From Tolypeutes matacus (taxonomy: Eukaryota > Chordata > Mammalia > Cingulata > Chlamyphoridae), in the NCBI GenBank assembly GCA_026826555.1, contig JAKSZT010020895.1, positions 149,436 through 213,435 on the forward strand: DNA of 64,000 nt. The letters are read 5' to 3'. Below, one piece after another: positions 1 to 11,084 of the stretch. A program made the position numbers and the translations under genes. Under the pieces are notes generated by a model that was not told the origin of the DNA, made no database searches, and was given only the letters and a program-made list of their open reading frames with translations. How positions within the stretch are numbered: position 1 is the stretch's first letter; the number at the start of each line of letters is the position of its first letter.

Positions 1-180
1 GGATATGGGCTGACCTCCATCATGTATTTCAAGTTTACTCAATATGCATTGCATTTATGACTAATTTCTCTAAAATATTGTGTTCATTACCCTTTTAACA
101 ACATTGTTGCTTAAACTGTAGAGGATGTGATGCAGCATAGGTATCACAATAGTGTAAATTATAGACACTATCATTTCATG
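1..180. other. unassigned AT-rich DNA
   Basis: I see no recognisable gene or repeat here. The sequence is AT-rich and has no long open frame. It precedes the inverted L1 piece and may be its host sequence or an old repeat I do not recognise. Confidence 0.3.
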
Positions 181-184
181 GTCT

Positions 185-600
185 GAAGGTTATCTGTAAC
201 TTGGCCTCAATACAAAAACAGGATTTTCCATGAATTGCCAGTTCTTCTAGCACCATTTATTGAATAGACTGTTCTGGCTCAGATAAGTGGGCTTCACAGC
301 CTTGTCAAAAATCACTTTGCCATAAATTTGAGGATCTATTTCTGAACACTCAATTCTATTCCATTGGTAAACATATCTATCCTTATGCCAATATCATGTC
401 GTTTTCACCACTATAGCTAAGTAATATGCTTTAGGGTCAGGAAATGAGAGTCCTCATCTTTCCTCTTTTCTTTTAAGATATTTTTGGCCATTTGGTATCT
501 CTTATTCTTTCAAATAAATCTGAAAATTGGCCTTTCCAATTTTGTAAAAATGGCTGTTGGAAGTTTTATTATTTGTAAACCACATATAATATAAGGTTTT
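185..600 (-). mobile_element. L1 ORF2 3' part, antisense piece
   Basis: Read on the plus strand, this matches the antisense of the L1 ORF2 C-terminal region: the stretch around 'caccatttattgaatag', then the block about a preceding 'aaatcac' and 'attctattccattggt', in the same order as in other mammalian L1s. It carries many disruptions and cannot encode protein. It lies directly before a sense-oriented L1 3' part, which suggests both belong to one 5'-inverted insertion. The alternative is two separate insertions. Ends are approximate. Confidence 0.75.
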
Positions 601-654
601 GATATCCATGTTATATGAAGAGATCATACAATGATTAAATGGCAAGCAATTTAA

Positions 655-1250
655 TTTAAAAATGGGACAGAGACTTGAATAGACATTTCTCTAAGGAGGC
701 AATAAAAATGGCTAAAAAGCACAAGAAAAAATGTTCAACATAATTAGCTATTAGGGAAATGCAAATCAAAACTACACTGTGATATCATTTCACACCTTAT
801 AGAGGGACCATCATTTCAAAAATAGAAAAATATAAGTTCTGGAGAAGATGTTAGGAAATAGGAATACTCCTTCATTGTTGGTGGGAATGTAGAATGGAGC
901 AGATTTCAAGAAATTAAATATAGAACTGCTGTATAGTCCAGAAATCACATTATTGGGAATATATACAGAAGAAATGAAACCAAGGATGTGAACTGATATT
1001 TTCACACAAATGTTCATAGAACATTATTAACAATTGATAAAATATGGTAATTCCCTAAGTGTCCATCAACCAATGAGTGTATAAACAAAATATAGTATGT
1101 ACAAATACACTATTCAGCTGTAAGAAGAAATGAAATTGGGATGCAGGTGATAACATGGATGAACATTGATGACACTATGTTGAATGAAATGTCAGACACA
1201 AAAGGACAAATATTGTATGGTCACACTAAGAAGTAAAATGAGTAAGGATT
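655..1250 (+). mobile_element. L1 ORF2 C-terminal fragment, sense
   Basis: This matches the distal ORF2 of L1: 'gacttgaatagacatttct', then 'gctattagggaaatgcaaat', then the stretch that ends L1 ORF2p (remnant of 'tattcagctgtaagaagaaatg' with a following Trp-Met motif). The same order is seen at 7240-7680 and 62140-62740 in the two larger L1s. Stops and frameshifts are frequent. With the antisense piece at 185-600 it forms the typical arrangement of a 5'-inverted L1. Confidence 0.8.
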
Positions 1251-1254
1251 GTGA

Positions 1255-3000
1255 GAACATGGCAGACAGGTTAGGCACATAAGGTTCAGCTCTCACTAAA
1301 ACAATGGAGACAGAGAGAGAGGCTGCCTTGGGGACTTAATTTGGGGTAAGCAGAGCAGGACACTGCTTCACAACTCACAGGAGAGTGAGGGACATAGAGA
1401 AGGAGAAGCAGAAAGAACAAGCTGTGAGTTATTAATCCTCCTGGCCACTGTGAAGTGCTCTCCTCATCCAGCCCTGAGATATTAAGAGAGGGTAAAACTC
1501 CTGGTGAATTGCATCTAACTTAGAGGAGAGCAGACATCTTACTCCCTGCTAGCGCCTTTGAATATATATATAGAATGGAAAGATGCTTTGAGTCATCTAG
1601 GAGGGTACTGGACAGATAAGAAAGCCAGGGGATAATCATGGGTTGGTCACTCTTGTGGCTGGAAGTGGCACATATACACCACCCTCAGGGAGGATAGCCT
1701 AGGTGGAGCCACTGGAGGGGTCTGAGAGGATTGAAAGCAATTTCTTTGTAGTGAGTTTAGACAGCTGGGTGTCCCCTGATTTTTGGATGGGACTCCAACT
1801 TGGTAGGGAGAGGGGAGGGGGATCTCCTCAGGCAGGCTGTCATGCCCAGCTGCCTAGGTAAAGAGAGGAATTACATCAGAGAGGAGGCACAGACAGGTGA
1901 CTGATCAGCAGGACTTTAGCAGACAGCAAAGTTTCTAACCTGCACGAAGGAAAAGGGGCAGATAGCCTTCTGAAAGTCTCACAAACCTAAGTAGGCAGAT
2001 TAGCTCAGTGTAAGAAGTCCTGCCTAGCATATATGAGGTCCCTGGTGCAATTTCCAGGTCTTCTCTGAGAAGTGATCCACCAGGTTATTCAGCATCCAAC
2101 TGCAACTTTCTCACATAAAATATAGACATTCTCTTTGTATTAGTTTTTCTTGAATCTCTTATTTTTTTTAAAGGTTCTTTTTTTATTTTCCTTATTTTAA
2201 TCAGTAAAACCTAGTTCAAAACATGCAGGGATCAGGCTGGAGGGTGATTGATGAACACCAACTAACCTGAGAAGATCCTTAGGGGTCTAAGTGAGAAGAC
2301 CATTTTTCTGTGTTCATTTTCATTTTTTGAGGTTTTATTTTCTTCTTTCTACTTTTCTTAAGCAAGTCACTGTTGTCTAGTTACTTGTTTGTTGTGTTTC
2401 CCTCTCCTTTGTTTATCTGTTTGAGTTTTTTCTTTTGTGTACTGACTTTCTCTCCCTACATTAATTCTTTCCTTTCTTTCAACTTTATGTCTTCTGTTTT
2501 CCATTGTTGTTCTCTCATCCTACTTATTTTTATTTGATCTCCATTTTTTCAAGTTTTTATTTCTCTTCTCTCTCTCTGCTTTTTTCTCTGCTTTTTTTTC
2601 TACCTCTCTTTTATTTTTTCTTTTACCCTCTTCTCATTATTCTGGCATTTTAATTCACTCTATATGTTTCTCTCTTCTGTTTCTTGTTTCATGGTTTCTA
2701 TTCCACTTTTCTAATCCTATTCCTCTCTACTTTTTACTTGTGTTCCTTTTTCAATTTCCTAGATCTTATATGGTTGATCTCCTATCTTTTACTATTATTA
2801 TTGCTATGATAATTTTTATATTCCTATCTCTTTCCTTTTCTCTGATACTAATTTTTTTCCAAGGGAATACAGCAACAAAAAGGAAATAGAATAAGAGGAA
2901 TGAAATTTCAAAGGGAAACCTTACAACACACACAAAACAACAACAAAATAAAATGATAGAGTAGAGAGAGAAGATAATCAATAGAATAAACCCATCAAGT
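1255..3000 (+). promoter_or_regulatory. L1A 5' UTR with pyrimidine-rich half
   Basis: About 1.7 kb lies between the upstream L1 fragment and the ORF1 remnant. The first half is GA-rich and of mixed composition. From about 2310 to 2790 the plus strand is strongly pyrimidine-rich, with long runs of T and C. The last part (2880-3000) is homologous to the sequence just before ORF1 in L1B (about 57515-57630). By analogy with other L1s an internal Pol II promoter is expected here, but I cannot point to a defined site. L1B has only about 290 bp of 5' UTR, so one copy gained or lost a large block. Confidence 0.5.
1990..2072 (+). repeat. tRNA-Ala-like sequence inside the L1A 5' UTR
   Basis: The stretch shows an A-box-like 'ttagctcagtgtaag', an anticodon-region-like 'cctagcatatatgaggt' and a weak B-box-like 'ggtgcaatttcc', spaced as in a tRNA. 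The order and the 'tagcat' core recall tRNA-Ala(AGC), the source of the DAS SINEs. Stem pairing is poor, so this is no functional tRNA gene. It is either a diverged sense SINE head inserted into the L1 5' UTR or a tRNA-derived part of the L1 promoter region. All other tRNA-derived SINE copies I recognise as DAS-like here are in minus orientation. Confidence 0.5.
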
Positions 3001-3049
3001 TAAACAGATGCCTAGACACCAACAAAAATTTACAAGCTATAGTAAGAAA

Positions 3050-3950
3050 CAGAAAGTCATGGCACATTCCAATGAACAAACTAAAACCAAGAGGATATGC
3101 AGAACGTGGAACAACTGATCAGAGAAGTCCAAACAAATATCATGAATCAATTTAATGAGTTGAAGGAAGAGATTAAGGATATTAAGAACACACTGTGAAA
3201 GCACATTGAAGAAATTGTAAACAAACAAAAAAAGATAATGGATATCATGGTAATAAGTGGCACAATCTAAGAAACTGAAAATACACTGGAAACACATAAC
3301 AGCAGATTTGAACAGACAGAGGAAAGAATCAGTGATATAGAAGACAATATATCTGAAATCAAACAGAGAATAGAACAGATAGATAAAAAGATAGAAAAAT
3401 TCTGTAGGGATTTAGAGATTTGAAGGAAAACATGAAAAATTCAGTAGGGACTTAGAGATTTATGCATTGTGGGCATCTCAGAGGGATGTAGAGAAAGGAA
3501 ATGGGACAGAAGGATTGCTGGAGGGAATAATGGCTGAAAATTCCCAATCCTATTGAGGGAGATGGACATACATGTCCAGGAAGTGTAGCCCAGCCCAAAT
3601 AGTGTAAATCCTAACAGACCTAATAGACGACATATACTTGTCAAATTGTCCAATGGTCAATAAAAAGAGGGAATACTGAAAACAGCAAGAGAATAGAGAA
3701 CCATCACATACAAGGGAAGTCCAATAAGATTAAGTATTGATTCCTCATCTGAAACCATGGAGGCAAAAAGGCAGTGGCACAATAAAATTAAGGTGCTGAA
3801 AGAAAAAAACAACCAGCCAAAAACTCTCTATTCAGCAAAGCTGGCATTCAAAAGTGAGGGAGGGTTCAAAATATTAACAGATTAACAGAAATTAAGAGAG
3901 TATGTCAATATGAAACTGCCCTTCAAGAAATACTAAAGGGAATCCTATAA
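3050..3950 (+). pseudogene. L1 ORF1 remnant in L1A
   Basis: L1 ORF1p is an RNA-binding coiled-coil trimer that coats L1 RNA. This region aligns in order with the corresponding stretch of L1B (about 57675-58575): a charged N-terminal coiled-coil part rich in Lys, Glu and Ile, then a C-terminal part ending near 'cttcaagaaatactaaa'. Stops interrupt all frames (for example the 'cactgtgaaagc' stop near 3190). No protein can be made. Exact ends are uncertain because both copies are broken. Confidence 0.65.
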
Positions 3951-4060
3951 GTTGAAAGGAATAAATAGGAGAGAAAGAGTTGGAGAAAAGTATAAGAACA
4001 AATAAAATGATCAAAAGAGAAATAAAAACAACATATAACATACATAAACCTAAAGAAAAT

Positions 4061-7000
4061 ATGGCTAATATAAGTAATTCTTTAACAGTAATAACCTTGA
4101 ATGTTAATGGATTAAACTAACCAGTCAAGAGATACAGATTGGAAGAATGAACAAGAAAAAATGCCCCATCTATATGCTGGCTACAAGAAACTCACCTTAG
4201 ACCCAGGGACACAAGGAAGATGAAAAAAAAATGGTTGAGAAACAATTTTACAAGGAAATAAACAAACAAACAAAAAACACATGAGTAGGTGTACTAATAT
4301 CAATAAAAAGTAGACTTTAAATACAAAACTATTGTAAGAGACAAAAAAGGTCACTATATATTAATATAGGGGTAATCTATCAAGAAGAGAGAACAATCAT
4401 AAACAATTATGCACCTAACCAGGGCACCACAAAACACATAAGGCAAATCTGGAAAAGCTAACTGTAGAAATAGGGTCCTCTACAATTATAGAGGGAGAAT
4501 TTAATATGACATTATCACCATTATACATAACATCTTGACATAGAATCAATAAAGAAATAAAGACTTTGAATAATACATTAGAGAATCTGGACCTAATAGA
4601 TATATACAGATCATTACACCCAAAAAAAATGGGCTATACCTCCTTTGTGAGTGCACATGGATTATTCTCCAGGATAGATCACATGCTAAGCTACAGAACA
4701 ACTGTCAATGAATGGAGAAAGATTGAAATTACACAAAGTAATATCTCTGACCACAATGGAATGAAGCAAGAAATCAATAAAGGGCAGAGAGCAGATTAAG
4801 CACAAAGATATTGAAGATAAACAACACACTCTTAAACAAACAGTGGGTCAAGGAAGAAATCTCAAAAGAAAAGAGTAATACCTTGAAACAAATAAAAATG
4901 ACAAAACAATATATCAAAACCTATGGGATGCAGGAAAAGCTGTATTGAGAGGGAAATTCATAGCCACAAATGCCTATATTAAAAAAGAAGAAAGAATTAA
5001 AGTCAAAGACCTAACTGCATACCTGGAAGAATTAGAAAAAGTGCAACAAACTAACCTCTAAGGAAGTAGAAAGAAAGAAATAACAAAGATTAGAACAGAA
5101 CTAAAGGTAATTGAAAATAAAAAAGCATTAGAAAAAATAAACAAAGTCAAAAGGTGGCTCTTTGAGAAGAATAATAAAACTGATAAACTCATAGCTATAA
5201 TAATAAAGAAAAAAAGAAGAAGATGTAAATTCATGAAAAAAGAAATGATGAAGGGGATATCACCATTGATCTCACAGAAATAAAGAATATCATAAGAGAA
5301 CACTTTTAAAAATTGTATGCCAAAAAGATGGATAATTTGGAGGAAATGGACAGATTCCTAGAAACACACAAGCAGCCTACATTGTTGATAGAAAAAATTG
5401 ATGAACTCAACAGACAAATTACAAAAAACGATATAGAATTTGTGATAAAAAACCTCCAAACTAAGAAGAGTACAGGACCAGATGGCTTCAGAGATGAATT
5501 CAACCAAACATTACAGAGAGTACTAACACCAATCTTGCTTAAACTTTTCCAAAAATAGAAGTGGATTGAACATTGCCTAATCCATTCTATGATGTCAACA
5601 TTACCCTAAAACAAAAGCCCAACCAAGATGCCACAAGAAAGGAAAATTATAGACCAATATCTCTAATGAACCTACATGCTAAAATCCTCAACAAAATATT
5701 TGCTAATGGTATTCAACAACACATCAAATGAATTATACACCATGACCACGTGGGTTTCATCCCTGGTATGCAAGGATGGTTCAACATAAGAAAATCAATC
5801 AATGTGTTACACCACATAAATAGTTTGTAGGAAAAAAAACACATGATCATCTCTTTATTGCAGAAAAATTATTTGAAAAAACACTTCAAAAGATAGGAAT
5901 AGAAGGAAACTTTCTCAATATGGTAAAAGTTATATATGACAAACCCACAGCTAACATCATATTCAATTTTGAAATCATAAAAGCTTTCCCTCTAAGATCG
6001 GGAAATAGACAAGGTTGCTCACTTTCACCACTTCTGTTTAACATTGTGTTAGAAGTACTTGCTCTAGCACTTCGGTAAGAAAAGGATATAAAAGGCATCC
6101 AAATTGGAAAGGGAGAAGTAAAAATTTCACTATTTGCAAATGACATGATACTATACACATAAAGCACTGAGAAATCTACAACAAAGCTTCTAGAGCATAT
6201 AAATGAGTTCGATAACATTGCAGATTATAAGATCAACTTGCAGAAATCAGTAACATTTCTGTACACCAATAATAAGCAATCTGAGAAGGAAATCATGAAA
6301 AAAAAAACATTTAAAACAGCAACTAAAAGAATCAAATACCTAGGAATAAATTTAACTAAGATGTAAATGACTTAATATGCAGAAAACTATACAACACTGT
6401 TAAAGGAAATCAAAGTAGACATAAATAAATCAAAGAATATTCCCTGTTCATGGATAAGAAGACTAAGCCTCATTAACATATCTGTCCTACATAAACTGAT
6501 TTACAGATTTAACATAATCCCAATAAAAATCACTACAGCATTATTTACTGAATTGGAAAAACTAAATATAAATTTATTTGGAAGGGCAAGAGCCCCCAAA
6601 TAGCCAAGATATATTGAGAAAGAAAAATGATATCAGAGGAATCACATTACCTGACTTTAAAACACTACAAAGCTAAAGTGGTTAAAATTGCATGGTATTG
6701 GCATAAGGATAAACATACTGACCAATGGAACGAACTGAGAATTCTGATATAGATCCTCGCATATACAGCCAACTGATATTCAACAAGGCCACCAAGCCCA
6801 TTCAACTGGGATAGATGGCCTCTTCAACAAATGGTGCTTGGAAAACTGAATATCCATATCCAAAAGAATGAGAGAGGAACACCATCTCAAACCTTATACA
6901 ATAATTAACTCAAGAGGGATCAAAGACATAAATATAAGGGCCAAGACCATAAAAGCCTTGGAAGATAATGTAGGAAAGTATCAAAAAGATCTTGTATTAA

Positions 7001-7681
7001 GAAATGGTTTCATGAACTTCACACTCAAAATATGAACAGCCAAAGGAAAAAAAATAGATAAATGGGAGAGCCTCAAAATTAAAACCTTTTTGACTTCAAA
7101 GGAGTTTGTCATGAAAGTGACAAGGCAGCCTATTCAATGGGAGAAAATATTTGATAACCATATATCTGATAGGGGCCTAATATCCAGTGTATATAAAGAA
7201 ACCCTACACCTCAAAAATAAAAAGACAAACAGCCTATTTAAAAATGGGCAAAGAGTTTGAATAGACACTTCTCCAAGGAAGAAATACAAATGGCTTAAAA
7301 GCACATGAAGAGATGCTCAACATCACTAGCTATTAGGGAAATGCAAACCAAAACTACAATCAGATATCATCTTATACTATTAGAATGGTGGCTATTAAAA
7401 AAAGCAGTGGACTACAAGTGTTGGAGAGAATGTGCAGGAATAGAAACTCTCATCCACTGCTGGTAGAAATGTAGAATGATGCAACCATTGTGGAGGACAG
7501 TTTGGCTGTTCCTCAGAAAACTATCACACTGCCATATGATCCAGCAATGGAATATTACTCAGCTGTAAGAAAGAATACAGTACTAACACACCTGATAACA
7601 TGGATGAATCTTGATGACATTACGTTGAGTGAATCAAGCCAGGCACTGAAAGACAAATATTACATGATCTCAGTGATATGA
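4061..7681 (+). pseudogene. L1 ORF2 (endonuclease-RT) remnant in L1A
   Basis: The start is placed at 4061, an ATG that runs into the endonuclease opening L-N-V-N-G-L-N; a stop follows at once. Order: endonuclease (about 4061-4800), linker, reverse transcriptase (about 5400-6400), then the C-terminal region ending in the M-E-Y-Y-S-A-V-R block at 7545-7681. The RT box reads F-A-N-D at 6133-6144 instead of the family's F-A-D-D, so one catalytic aspartate is replaced by asparagine, and a stop follows nine codons later. About 190 bp present in L1B are missing near 7540. Many further frameshifts and stops make it non-functional. Confidence 0.85.
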
Positions 7682-9060
7682 ATTAAGCAAATTGAACAGA
7701 CTCACAGACCTAGAGTCTGGAAGATAGGTTTACAGAAAATAGAAAGGAAGAAGAAAGTTTTGACCCAATGCCCATATGGACAAAGTATATGCTAAGGTAG
7801 AAATGTGTAATTGTTCAGTGGAGGGGCATGACAGTATTGCAGTGATAATATTGGGCTGGGCAGTGCTGGTTTGTCAAAGGAGTAGGGTGGGGAGTGTGGG
7901 TTGGATTGTCCATGGATTTGGTGGGAGGGTTGGGGGAGGAAGCAGGTGAACACTGGGGATTGATGGGTATGTGGCTTAACCAACAATATCGGGAATGATC
8001 TTTTGGCAATATGGCAAGTGTTAATGTTTCAGGGTGTTGAATGTGGGGGGCATTCAGGAAAGGGCACACCGGGGGAGGTGTCTAGGGAGTGTGTGTGTTC
8101 ATCTTTGTCATAGTGTGTTATATCAGTCGCTGGAGACCCACAGTGGGAAGGTGGTGGACTCCTATCTTGGGGACACCCACTATCTTCTCAAATAGAGGGG
8201 AAAGAGTCTCTCAAGAGCATGGGTGTTGCCTAATAGGGGAGGACAGACCAGTGTGTCAAGCCCTCAGTGTTGTTGCAGGTAACTATGAATCTTGTCCTTC
8301 AAGGAGTGAAGCCTGGTGTTTGCTGTGGATTCCAAAAGGAGAAGGAGGGAGGAATAGAATAGATGGAACAGGAGAGATTTTGGGGGCGATGTATGTGTTC
8401 TACATGATCTTGCTATAATAGATATAGTCCATGTTAAATTTCATTAATATTTATAAATTACATGGTCCAAAAAGTAAACCATAATATAAACCAGTGACCA
8501 TGGATGGTAACTATGTTTCAATATTTGTTAATCAGTTGTAACAAACATACCATCCACATATAAAATGTTATTTTTAGGGGAAGGGAGAAAAGGCACAGGA
8601 TTTTAAGTATATGGGATTCCCCTGTATTCAGTACATGATTTTCTACAACCTAAAACTTCTTTTAAGAAAATGTGAAAAAAATTAAGACACTGGGGAAAGA
8701 AATGGAAGAAAAGGTCACTATAAATACAGGACAAAACATCCTTCAGTGATAAATGGGAAAATGTCAAAATACTTTTTTTTATGTTTTTAAATTATCTTTT
8801 ATTATCCCTTTTTTATTATTTTCATTTTTATATTTTTTATTTTATTTCTTATTTTGAAAACTATCATTATAGTTCACTTTCTTATTAATTGCATTTGCTA
8901 TTTTATTGGCTTCATTTTTTAAGACATTTTGGATCACTGAAAGGTTAAATCTGTGGCAGTGGAAGATCATTGTTCGAGGTGTTGGTGAGGGGAGATACAT
9001 GGGAGGAACTTCACCTGGGCATGCAAAAAAGGCATATAAATGCATTCAAATGTTCATGGG
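7682..9060 (+). repeat. L1 3' UTR, proximal block (L1A)
   Basis: This is homologous to 62741-64000 of L1B throughout, including a G-rich stretch (about 7850-8100), the block around 'cagtgtgtcaag', the block 'aaaccat' followed by 'tgtttca', the purine-rich 'gggggaaggg'-like segment, and a following T-rich stretch (8770-8860). Because the homology crosses the T-rich stretch and runs on to the window end in L1B, the T-rich stretch is internal and not the end of the element. A frame at 8089-8418 within it is a chance frame. Confidence 0.75.
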
Positions 9061-9399
9061 ACATTGTCACAGTGGATGAAGTTTCAAACAATAACTGAAA
9101 GAATATCAAATTCTCATCCTGTGGAGCTCTGCCACATTCTCCAGTGAAGCAGCAAGAATCCCCCAAGTACAAGGGCAATGACTAATGAAGGAGAATCATC
9201 AAGTGATGGGCCCTTGATATTGATGACTGTGCTTATGAATCTTTACTCTTGAAATTGAAACTTAGCTTAATATTATAAGGTGCCCAAGAATTACCTCCTG
9301 GGAGCCTCCTAGTTTCTCAAATGTGACCTCTTTCTATGCCAAACTCAGCATATAAATACATTACCTTTCTCCCAGCATTGGGCATGACTCCCAGGGATG

Positions 9400-10525
9400 A
9401 GTCTCCATGGCACCAAGGGATTATTACCAAGAACCAAATAGCAGTGCAACTGGAAAAAGACATTGACCAAAAGGGGTAAAAGGTAAAGACAAATGAATTT
9501 ATATGGCTAAGAGTCTTCAAAGGGTGTCAGATCATTCCAGATGTTACACTTATTCACATCTCAGCAGGATATTGACTGCCAAAGTAGGTACTACCCAAAA
9601 TAGTGAGGGTCCTGAGGGCCCTGGAGACATCCAGGCACTAAAGTCATGGCAGATAGCTCAAGAGTTTGGTGCCTTGCCAGTAGTCCCTTCTTTGGAACTT
9701 ATGCTCCCCAGTGTGACAGCTTTGGACACAGTTGTGGTTTCCCTACACGTTTCTTCTGTCTTTCTATTTGCACCTATAATTAGTACTAGATTTGATAGTT
9801 GTATGTCCAAGATACTTAAATATTTGGGCTGTCCATGTGCCAGCTGGGCCTTGAATCTCTAGACAGTTGCACCACTTACTCTCCAGTTCATTGTTCTCAC
9901 CTAGGACAGCAAAGAAGTAGGTGATGATGGACAATCACTATACCAAGGAACCGAGAGAGTCTACAACTTCAAACAAAAGAGTCCCATACATCTTCCTTAT
10001 GGGATTGAAGCCCTTTCTCAATTAGAGTGAAGTGGACATCACCATCCCAGGATCCTCAAGATTGGGGAATGAACTATGGACTAAAGTAGCTTACTGGTAT
10101 TCTACTATAGACTTAATTGTGATTCTACCAATGGAAGAAATTGTATCATTGATGTGCAGGCTGTGGTCACTGATGGTTCTGTGGTCAGGGAGAGAAAAAG
10201 AGGTGTAATACAGGGACATTTTCAGGACTTGGGAACTGACCTGAATGACATTGTAATGACAGATACAGGCCATTATATATCTTGCCATAACCTACAGAAT
10301 TTGGAGGAAGAGAGTGTAAAATACAATGTAAACTATAATCCTTGCTTAGTGGCAATGCTCCAAAATGTGTACATCAATTGCAATGAATGGACCACACTAA
10401 TGAAGGATGTTATTAATGTGGGAAATCGTCAGAGGTGTGGCGAGCAGGGCAAAGGTAATCCCCTATATTTTTTGTGTAACATTTATGCAATCTAGTACCT
10501 TAATTTTTTTTTAAAAGTTAACTTT
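9400..10525 (+). repeat. xenarthran L1-type 3' terminal module
   Basis: This block of about 1.1 kb recurs at 41952-43082 in the same order: 'gggattatt', 'ctggaaaaagacattgacc', the block ending 'gagacatccag', the block with 'tgtgccagctgggcc', a 'gttcattg' block, and a terminal block with 'cactaatga', 'gggatgtt'-like and 'cctatattttttgtgtaac'. Antisense versions lie at 18350-18715 and 18905-19655. It ends in an A/T-rich tail. Its position directly after the L1A 3' UTR suggests it is the distal L1 3' UTR; a separate non-autonomous element is the alternative. The frames at 9503-9862 and 10154-10495 are not conserved proteins. Confidence 0.65.
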
Positions 10526-10534
10526 ATCCCAAGA

Positions 10535-11080
10535 GAGATATTTTCTTTGTCCTGGCTCCTGGGGGTAAATCTCAGCCTCTGGAGGTTTCTGGTGATAGAG
10601 TATATTTGTTATCTATGCTGGCCCACCAAGAGGCCTTTTGTGTATGTTAAAGAGATGACATAGGAGAGCTGGCAACCCAGATAGTCTTTGGGTGGGGGCT
10701 CACCATGCAGGAAAGACCAATCTTGTGATTAGGGTGTTAGGGCTTTAAGCCAGGTCACTTCAGCCCAGCCTCTGGGAGCCAGAGCTAGAGATTGAGCACA
10801 GCCAGATGGACAATGATTCAGTCACTCATGCCTACCTAAGGACACTACAATAAAAACTCTGAACAATGAAGCTCAGGTAATCCTCCCTGGTTAGCAATAT
10901 TCTTTGAGTATTGCCATACCTTGATTTGCTGGGAGGGTAACACGTCCTGCATCCACAGGGAGAGGACAACAGAAGCATCCTGTTTGAGACACTCCCAGAC
11001 CTCACCTTATGTATCACTTTTATTTGTGTGTGGCTGGTTCTTATTTGTATCCCTTTTGCTATAATAAAACTATAATCATA
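10535..11080 (+). mobile_element. LTR-like repeat with AATAAA signals
   Basis: This about 550-bp block of mixed, less AT-rich composition contains 'aataaaaactctgaacaatg' in its middle and 'ctataataaaactataatc' near its end. That layout resembles the 3' half (R-U5) of a class I retroviral LTR as I remember such LTRs from mammals. I cannot name the subfamily, and neither termini nor a TSD are clear. It sits between two L1-type 3' ends. Confidence 0.4.
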
Positions 11081-11084
11081 AAAT

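Larger units (their letters stand above)
1255..10525 (+). mobile_element. nearly full-length decayed L1 (L1A)
   Basis: This is a sense L1 with a 5' UTR (about 1255-3000), ORF1 remnant (about 3050-3950), ORF2 remnant (4061-7681) and an unusually long 3' UTR. It is colinear with L1B at 57.24-64 kb over ORF1, ORF2 and at least 1.3 kb of 3' UTR. Both ORFs hold many stops and frameshifts, so the copy is dead. I place the 3' end at about 10525 because the last 1.1 kb recurs elsewhere with an A-rich tail at the same point. The part after 9060 could instead be a separate element that landed there. The 5' limit is an estimate, and no TSD was found. Confidence 0.75.

Noticed and set aside
1990..2072. 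A functional tRNA-Ala gene
   Set aside because: The acceptor and T stems do not pair well, and no T-run terminator follows directly.
5886..6218. 110-residue minus-strand frame
   Set aside because: It is antisense to L1 RT; the sense strand carries the recognised motifs.
9503..9862. 119-residue plus-strand frame
   Set aside because: It lies in the L1-tail module; the homologous copies at 41952-43082 and 18905-19655 do not keep the frame.
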